From Brooklawnia sp963780175 (GTDB taxonomy: Bacteria > Actinomycetota > Actinomycetes > Propionibacteriales > Propionibacteriaceae): DNA of 64,000 nt. Location of the stretch: positions 620,001-684,000 of the forward strand of contig CAWAAT010000001.1 of assembly GCA_963780175.1 (NCBI GenBank), written 5' to 3'. A program made the position numbers and the translations under genes. The notes under the pieces were generated by a model. The model saw only the letters and a list, made by a program, of their open reading frames with translations, was not told the DNA's origin and did not search any database. Positions 59,086 to 64,000 of this stretch are shown piece after piece (the stretch's first letter is position 1; the number at the start of each line of letters is the position of its first letter).

Positions 59086-61892
59086 ACTCATCGCCATCCT
59101 GGGTTGAGACCCTCGACACCTTCCGGGCTCGGCTCAGTGACCCGACCTGCCTCGACGACTCCACCCTCGCCAGGGCCCTGTACTCCACGGACGCCTCCCT
59201 GTACCGCGTGGTCCCGCAGATGGTGGCGACCCCACGCAGCACCGAGGAGCTCATCGAGGTAGTCAGGGCCGCTCTGGCCGTCGGCCTGCCGATCACCGGG
59301 CGCGGAGCGGGCACCTCGTGTGCCGGCAACGCCGTCGGCCCCGGGCTGGTCATCGACATGGCGCGGCACCTGAACGCGGTGGTGTCGGTGGACGCCGAAG
59401 CGGGCACCGCAGTGGTCGAACCAGGGGCCATCCAGGCCTTGGTGCAGCAGGCTGTCACTCCCCACGGCTGGCGGTACGGCCCTGATCCGTCCACCTCGAA
59501 CAGGTGCACCGTCGGCGGCATGATCGGCAACAACGCGTGTGGTCCCCGGGCGTTGGGCTACGGTCGCAGCGCCGACAACATCGTTGAGCTCGAGGTCATC
59601 ACGGGCACCGGTGAGCTACTGACGCTTCGTCCGGGAGCTTCCGGAACCGTGCTCGACGCGTTGCGCGATCTGGTGGAGGCCAATCTGGCGACCATTCGCA
59701 CGGAATTCGGTCGATTCTCCCGGCAGGTGTCCGGATACAGCCTGGAACATCTGCTGCCCGAGCGCAGATTCGACGTCGCCAGCTTCTTCGCCGGCACCGA
59801 GGGCACCCTGGGCATCATCACGAGGGCGACGATCAAGCTGGTACGGGACGCACCCCTGAAGACCACCGTCGCGTTGGCATACCCCAGCATGGCCGACGGC
59901 GCCGACGCGATGCCGCGCATCCTGGAGTTCCGACCGACAGCCTGCGAAGGCATGGATCGCCGATTGTCGAACGTGGTGGCCGAGCGTCTGGGCGCACAGG
60001 CGGTGCCTCATCTGCCAGCTGGAGACGCCTGGCTGTTCATAGAGCTGGTGGGCGAGGACGCCGACGAGATCGCCGAGCGCGCCCACCAGTTGGTGCAGGC
60101 ATCCGGGGCGACCGACGGTTGGGTTGTGCCCGACGCGGTCGAGGCGGCCAGGTTGTGGGCGATCCGCACCGACGCCGCGGGGCTGGCCGCCGTGGCTCTG
60201 GACAAGCCCGCGCATGCCGGTTGGGAGGACTCGGCGGTGCCGGCCGACAAGTTGGGCGACTACCTGCGCGATTTCGAGGCGTTGTTGGCCACGTTCGGCC
60301 TGCACGGCCTGCCCTACGGCCACTTCGGCGAGGGCTGCGTGCACTGCCGGATCGACTTCCCGCTCGATCAGCCGGAGGGCACCCGGGTGCTGCATGACTT
60401 CATGGTGGCCGCCGGGAAGCTGGTCGCCAGCTACGGCGGCTCGATGTCCGGCGAACACGGCGACGGCCGGGCGCGCAGCGAACTGCTCCCGCTGATGTAC
60501 TCCCCCACGGCTCTCAGCCTGTTCGGTCAGGTCAAGAACATCTTCGACCCGCACAACCTACTCAACCCCGGGGTGCTGGTTGACCCGGAGCCGTTGGACC
60601 GACATGTGCGGATCGCGGAGACCCGCCGCTCGCCCTACGCACTGGCCTATCCCGACTTCGCCCGTGAGGTGCACCAATGCACTGGCGTGGGCAAGTGCCG
60701 GGCCGACACCACCCGCGCAGGTGCGGTGATGTGCCCGAGTTTCCAGGCCACCGGCGACGAGAAGGACGCTACCCGCGGGCGGGCCCGCGTCCTGCAGGAG
60801 ATGATCAACGGGACTCTGGTCACCGGCGGGTGGCGCTCACCCGAGGTGGCCGAGGCGCTCGAGTTGTGTCTGGCGTGCAAGGGCTGCCGGCACGACTGCC
60901 CGACCGGCATCGACATGGCCGCCTACAAGTCACGCGTGCTCTACGAGAAGAACAAGGGCCGGCTGCGTCCCGTCTCGCACTACGCGATGGGCTGGTTGCC
61001 CCGCTGGGGCCGTTTGGCCACCAAACTGCGACTGGGCCGAGTCGCCAATCTCGCGCTGCAGACGCCGGGCGTCGTGCACCTGATCAGGGCTGTCGTGGGG
61101 ATCGACCAACGCCGACCTATGCCCCGATTCCGGGGAGGCGCGGCCGCCAGCCAGCAGAAGTACGACCTCGCTCAGGTGACCAGGAGCCGTGGCCCGGTGG
61201 CCGTCTGGGTTGACTCCTTCACCGACGCCTTCGAAGGCGGCCAACTCGTTGCGCTGTTGAAGCTGTTGGTCACGCTCGGATTCGATCCGAAGGTGATCTC
61301 GCAGGATGCCTGCTGCGGCCTGACCTGGATCACCACCGGACAGCTCGACGGAGCTCGCCGGCAGCTGCGTCACGCGTTGGACGTGCTGACGCCGATCGCC
61401 GAACAGGGCATCCCGATTGTCGGGATGGAACCCAGTTGCATGGCGGTCTGGCGCAGCGACGCCCCTGAACTGCTCCCTGATGACGAACGCGTCGACCTGG
61501 TCGCCGGTACCATCCGGACACTGGCCGAGTTGCTGGGATCGCTCGACGACTGGACGCCCCCCGATCTGACGGGGCACACCATTGTCGCCCAGCCGCATTG
61601 CCACCATGCATCTGTCCTCGGCTGGCAGGCGGACGCTGCACTGCTGGCCCGCACGGGGGCCACCGTGGTGACACTCGGCGGCTGCTGCGGACTGGCCGGC
61701 AACTTCGGCCTGGAGCAGGGCCATCACGATCTCTCGGTCAAGGTCGCCGAACATGACCTGCTACCGGCTCTCCGCGCCGCTGGACGGGACGCGATCGTCC
61801 TCGCCGACGGCTACGGCTGCCGCAAGCAGCTGTCCGATCTGGAGGACCGCCAAGCGATCACGCTGTCGGAGCTGCTGGCCTCGCACAGCTGA
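59082..61892 (+). CDS. FAD-linked 2-hydroxyacid dehydrogenase fused to Fe-S (GlpC/CCG-like) domains
   Basis: A 936-residue fusion. FAD_binding_4 (about 40-260, GRGAGTSCAGNAVGPG, FFAGTEGTLGIITRATIKL) and FAD-oxidase C-terminal domain (HFGEGCVHCRIDFPLD, SYGGSMSGEHGDGRARS) are followed by a ferredoxin-like segment (CTGVGKC...CPSF and CLACKGCRHDCPTGIDM) and CCG/heterodisulfide-reductase repeats (CCGLTW, CCGLAGNFG). This is the layout of YdiJ/D-2-hydroxyglutarate or D-lactate dehydrogenase-type enzymes passing electrons to the respiratory chain. It starts at GTG, overlapping marR by four bases. Substrate unknown. Confidence 0.88.
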   Translation: MNSSPSWVETLDTFRARLSDPTCLDDSTLARALYSTDASLYRVVPQMVATPRSTEELIEVVRAALAVGLPITGRGAGTSCAGNAVGPGLVIDMARHLNAVVSVDAEAGTAVVEPGAIQALVQQAVTPHGWRYGPDPSTSNRCTVGGMIGNNACGPRALGYGRSADNIVELEVITGTGELLTLRPGASGTVLDALRDLVEANLATIRTEFGRFSRQVSGYSLEHLLPERRFDVASFFAGTEGTLGIITRATIKLVRDAPLKTTVALAYPSMADGADAMPRILEFRPTACEGMDRRLSNVVAERLGAQAVPHLPAGDAWLFIELVGEDADEIAERAHQLVQASGATDGWVVPDAVEAARLWAIRTDAAGLAAVALDKPAHAGWEDSAVPADKLGDYLRDFEALLATFGLHGLPYGHFGEGCVHCRIDFPLDQPEGTRVLHDFMVAAGKLVASYGGSMSGEHGDGRARSELLPLMYSPTALSLFGQVKNIFDPHNLLNPGVLVDPEPLDRHVRIAETRRSPYALAYPDFAREVHQCTGVGKCRADTTRAGAVMCPSFQATGDEKDATRGRARVLQEMINGTLVTGGWRSPEVAEALELCLACKGCRHDCPTGIDMAAYKSRVLYEKNKGRLRPVSHYAMGWLPRWGRLATKLRLGRVANLALQTPGVVHLIRAVVGIDQRRPMPRFRGGAAASQQKYDLAQVTRSRGPVAVWVDSFTDAFEGGQLVALLKLLVTLGFDPKVISQDACCGLTWITTGQLDGARRQLRHALDVLTPIAEQGIPIVGMEPSCMAVWRSDAPELLPDDERVDLVAGTIRTLAELLGSLDDWTPPDLTGHTIVAQPHCHHASVLGWQADAALLARTGATVVTLGGCCGLAGNFGLEQGHHDLSVKVAEHDLLPALRAAGRDAIVLADGYGCRKQLSDLEDRQAITLSELLASHS

Positions 61893-61906
61893 GGGCTGGG
61901 AGGCGC

Positions 61907-61944
61907 TTCGACCGTGGCGCACCAAAGGGTTCGCCACGGTCGAA
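61907..61944. terminator. Bidirectional terminator between hydroxyacid dehydrogenase and ettA
   Basis: TTCGACCGTGGCG (61907-61919) and its exact complement (61932-61944) flank a 12-base loop, between convergent stops at 61892 and 61959. Confidence 0.85.
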
Positions 61945-61958
61945 ACGTGTTTGCGGTT

Positions 61959-63644
61959 TCAGTCGCGCGTCAGACGGCGGTGCTTGCTGGCGTGCGGACG
62001 CGCGGCCTCCTCACCCAGCCTGGCAACCTTGTTGATCTCGTAGTCGGCGAAGTTGCCCTCGAACCAGAACCATCGTGGGTTACCGTCGGCGTCCTCGCCC
62101 TCCCAGGCCATGATGTGGGTGGCGACCCGGTCGAGGAACCAGCGATCGTGCGAGATCACGACGGCGCAGCCCGGGAACTCCAGCAAGGCGTCCTCGAGGC
62201 TCTGCAGCGTCTCGACGTCCAGGTCGTTGGTCGGTTCGTCGAGGAGCAGCAGGTTGCCGCCCTGTTTCAGCGTCAGTGCGAGGTTGAGGCGGTTGCGCTC
62301 TCCTCCGGAGAGCACCCCAGACGGCTTCTGTTGATCGGGACCCTTGAACCCGAAGGACGCCACGTAGGCTCGGCTGGGCACCTCGAAATTCCCGACCTTG
62401 ATGAAGTCCAGACCGTCGCTCACGACCTGCCAGACGTTCTTGCTCGGGTCGAGCCCGCCACGACCCTGATCGACGTAGCTCAGCTTGACGGTCTCACCGA
62501 TGCGCAGACTGCCCGAGTCGGGCTTCTCCTCACCGACAACCATCTTGAACAGGGTCGTCTTGCCAACGCCGTTCGGGCCGATGATGCCCACGATGCCAGC
62601 CCGTGGCAGGTCGAAGTCCAAGTCCTTGATCAGGACACGGTCGTCGAATCCCTTGGTGAGCTTCTTGGCCTCCAGCACGACGCTCCCCAGGCGGGGACCA
62701 GGCGGAATGTTGATCTCGGCCGGGTCGAGCTTGCGGTTGCGCTCGGCCTCGGTGGCCAACTCCTCGTACCGTGCCAGACGTGCCTTGCTCTTGGCCTGAC
62801 GAGCCTTGGGGCTGGATCGCACCCACTCGAGTTCGCGCTCCAGAATCTTGGCGCGCTTCGCGTCCTTCTGCCCCTCGATGGTCAGGCGCTTGCGCTTTGT
62901 CTCGAGGTAGGTCGAGTAGTTGCCCTCGTAGGGATAGAGGCGTCCTCGGTCGATCTCGCAGATCCACCCGACGACGTTGTCCAGGAAGTACCGGTCGTGG
63001 GTAATGCACAGCACAGCACCCGGGTAGCTCTTGAGGTGGCCCTCCAGCCAGTTGACCGACTCCGCGTCCAGATGGTTGGTGGGCTCGTCGAGCAGCAGCA
63101 GGTCGGGCTGCTCCAGAAGCAGCTTGCACAGCGCGACGCGACGGCGCTCACCGCCGGACAGCACATCAACGATGGTGTCTGGCGGCGGGCACTGCAACGC
63201 GTCCATCGCCTGCTCGAGCTGGGAGTCGATGTCCCAACCCTCCCGGGCGTCCAGTTCGGTCTGCAAGTCGCCCATCTCGGCGAGCAGCGTGTCGAAGTCC
63301 GCATCGGGATCGCCCATCGCCTCGGACACCTCGTTGAAGCGGCGAAGCATGGCCTTGACCTCGGCAACACCCTCCTCCACGTTCTCGAGGACAGTCTTGC
63401 CCTCGGTGAGCGTGGGTTCCTGCATGAGGATTCCGACGCTGGCGCCCTTGGAAAGCTGGGCGTCCCCGTTGTTGATCGGCTCCAGCCCGGCCATCACCTT
63501 CAGCAGGGTGGACTTGCCGGCGCCGTTGGGACCGACGACGCCGATTTTCGCTCCCGGGAAGAAGGACAGCGTCACGTTGTCGAGTATCAACTTGTCGCCG
63601 ATGGTCTTGCGGACGTTGTGCATGGTGTAGATGAACTCAGCCAT
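61959..63644 (-). CDS. ettA: Energy-dependent translational throttle ABC-F ATPase
   Basis: A 561-residue ABC-F protein from ATG 63644 (MAEFIYTMHNVRKTIGD, the conserved EttA start; an ATG four codons earlier is two bases from AAAGGA and may also be used). It has two ABC modules: GPNGAGKST, LSGGERRRVALC and LLLLDEPTNHLD in the first; GPNGVGKTT, LSGGERNRLNLAL and LLLLDEPTNDLD in the second. They are joined by the charged linker KRKRLTIEGQKDAKRAK. There is no membrane segment. It binds the ribosomal E site and gates elongation with the ATP/ADP ratio. Confidence 0.95.
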   Translation of the reverse strand: MAEFIYTMHNVRKTIGDKLILDNVTLSFFPGAKIGVVGPNGAGKSTLLKVMAGLEPINNGDAQLSKGASVGILMQEPTLTEGKTVLENVEEGVAEVKAMLRRFNEVSEAMGDPDADFDTLLAEMGDLQTELDAREGWDIDSQLEQAMDALQCPPPDTIVDVLSGGERRRVALCKLLLEQPDLLLLDEPTNHLDAESVNWLEGHLKSYPGAVLCITHDRYFLDNVVGWICEIDRGRLYPYEGNYSTYLETKRKRLTIEGQKDAKRAKILERELEWVRSSPKARQAKSKARLARYEELATEAERNRKLDPAEINIPPGPRLGSVVLEAKKLTKGFDDRVLIKDLDFDLPRAGIVGIIGPNGVGKTTLFKMVVGEEKPDSGSLRIGETVKLSYVDQGRGGLDPSKNVWQVVSDGLDFIKVGNFEVPSRAYVASFGFKGPDQQKPSGVLSGGERNRLNLALTLKQGGNLLLLDEPTNDLDVETLQSLEDALLEFPGCAVVISHDRWFLDRVATHIMAWEGEDADGNPRWFWFEGNFADYEINKVARLGEEAARPHASKHRRLTRD

Positions 63645-63774
63645 TTCGGCGCGCATTTCCTTTGTTCAGCTGGCGTGTGGTGCCCGGGCAAACGGTCGCA
63701 CTGGGCGGCGGGGGCGGTGACCCGTCCCATTATGCCGCACTGGCCGGCTGACCCCGACCGTCACGACCGCGGCA

Positions 63775-64000
63775 TCAGCTCGCCATCGACGCTTGCTCCT
63801 CGTCCTCCTCCACCCCGGCACTCTCACCAGTATTGGTTGGCTGGTCGGCGGTGGTGTCGCGCGCCACCGGGGTGCGAGTGAACTGGCTGGTCCCGCGGCT
63901 GAGGTCGTGACCCAGCGAGCTGGCCTCAACCACCAGCCTTTCGTTGCGCACCCCTTCGGTCACCCAGATGTGGGTACGCAGTTTTCCGAATACCACCACC
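63775..64000 (-). CDS. Single-stranded DNA-binding protein, C-terminal part
   Basis: The frame is open to the window edge, so only the last 74 or so codons are seen. VVFGKLRTHIWVTEGVRNERLVVEASSLGHDLSRGTSQFTR matches the late OB-fold strands of actinobacterial SSB. The tail is acidic (ESAGVEEDEEQ) but ends ASMAS rather than the usual DDxPF tip that recruits partner proteins. It could be a secondary SSB (SsbB-like). Upstream part lies outside the window. Confidence 0.7.
   Translation of the reverse strand, partial: VVVFGKLRTHIWVTEGVRNERLVVEASSLGHDLSRGTSQFTRTPVARDTTADQPTNTGESAGVEEDEEQASMAS

Noticed and set aside
61914..63881. 655-codon plus-strand frame opposite ettA
   Set aside because: A shadow of the ettA codons in high-GC DNA; composition (Val/Leu/Gly/Gln with no motif) and the strong EttA homology on the other strand rule it out.
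1..64000. CRISPR arrays or rRNA genes
   Set aside because: No regularly spaced direct repeats and no rRNA-like conserved stretches were seen.

Overview
The window is high-GC DNA from an actinobacterium. The evidence is a CoaBC with the actinobacterial H-for-N form of the PxMNxxMW motif, a mycothiol-dependent nitroreductase homologue, GTG starts, probable leaderless genes and serine/threonine/proline-rich lipoproteins. A sugar-fermenting member of the Propionibacteriales would fit, but I cannot fix the genus without a search.

Layout. 1-13 kb holds housekeeping and stress genes: a LysM polysaccharide deacetylase, an MhqR/MhqE/MhqD-like quinone-catechol detoxification unit with two visible operators, a UspA-CrcB-CrcB fluoride unit, several alpha/beta hydrolases and coaBC. 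Between them lie gene fragments (LuxR-type ATPase, inverted methyltransferase, NRDE protein). 13.5-19.9 kb has a glycosyltransferase, a three-gene ABC-2 exporter operon in which every gene is broken, a CaCA antiporter and a FitAB toxin-antitoxin pair.

20.82-35.23 kb is best read as a composite transposon. Two direct copies of one 1.9-kb insertion sequence (an intact 560-residue transposase in the right copy, a frameshifted one in the left) bracket a 10.6-kb cargo: a PiT phosphate transporter, fructokinase, galactokinase, a sodium:solute symporter, a LacI regulator, a UGPase-family nucleotidyltransferase and a GalM-like epimerase. The unit sits in a DUF4386 membrane-protein gene. The two halves of that gene lie on either side, and joining them through one CTAG restores the reading frame exactly.

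35.2-37 kb is an eroded integration zone at a tRNA-Pro gene (MOSC, IS30 and integrase fragments). 37-45.6 kb is core: rpiB, ligA, a NERD protein, a mycothiol-dependent nitroreductase homologue, pepN and a dihydroorotase.

45.6-54.5 kb is a glucuronide-catabolism cluster: mannitol-dehydrogenase-family fructuronate reductase, uxaC, a LarA (nickel racemase) family protein, a LacI regulator, beta-glucuronidase (four frameshifts) and gnd. It has no mannonate dehydratase or KDG enzymes. That suggests a route glucuronate -> fructuronate -> mannonate -> (LarA-type 2-epimerase) gluconate -> 6-phosphogluconate -> ribulose 5-phosphate. This is the most interesting possible new system here.

54.6-64 kb has a PQQ-type sugar dehydrogenase lipoprotein, a thioesterase/acyl-CoA synthetase pair divergent from a MarR regulator and a large FAD/Fe-S 2-hydroxyacid dehydrogenase, then ettA and the 3' part of an ssb-like gene running off the window.

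Reliability. Several sugar genes carry many single-base insertions while keeping their catalytic motifs. From the sequence alone I cannot tell real decay from a low-quality assembly.
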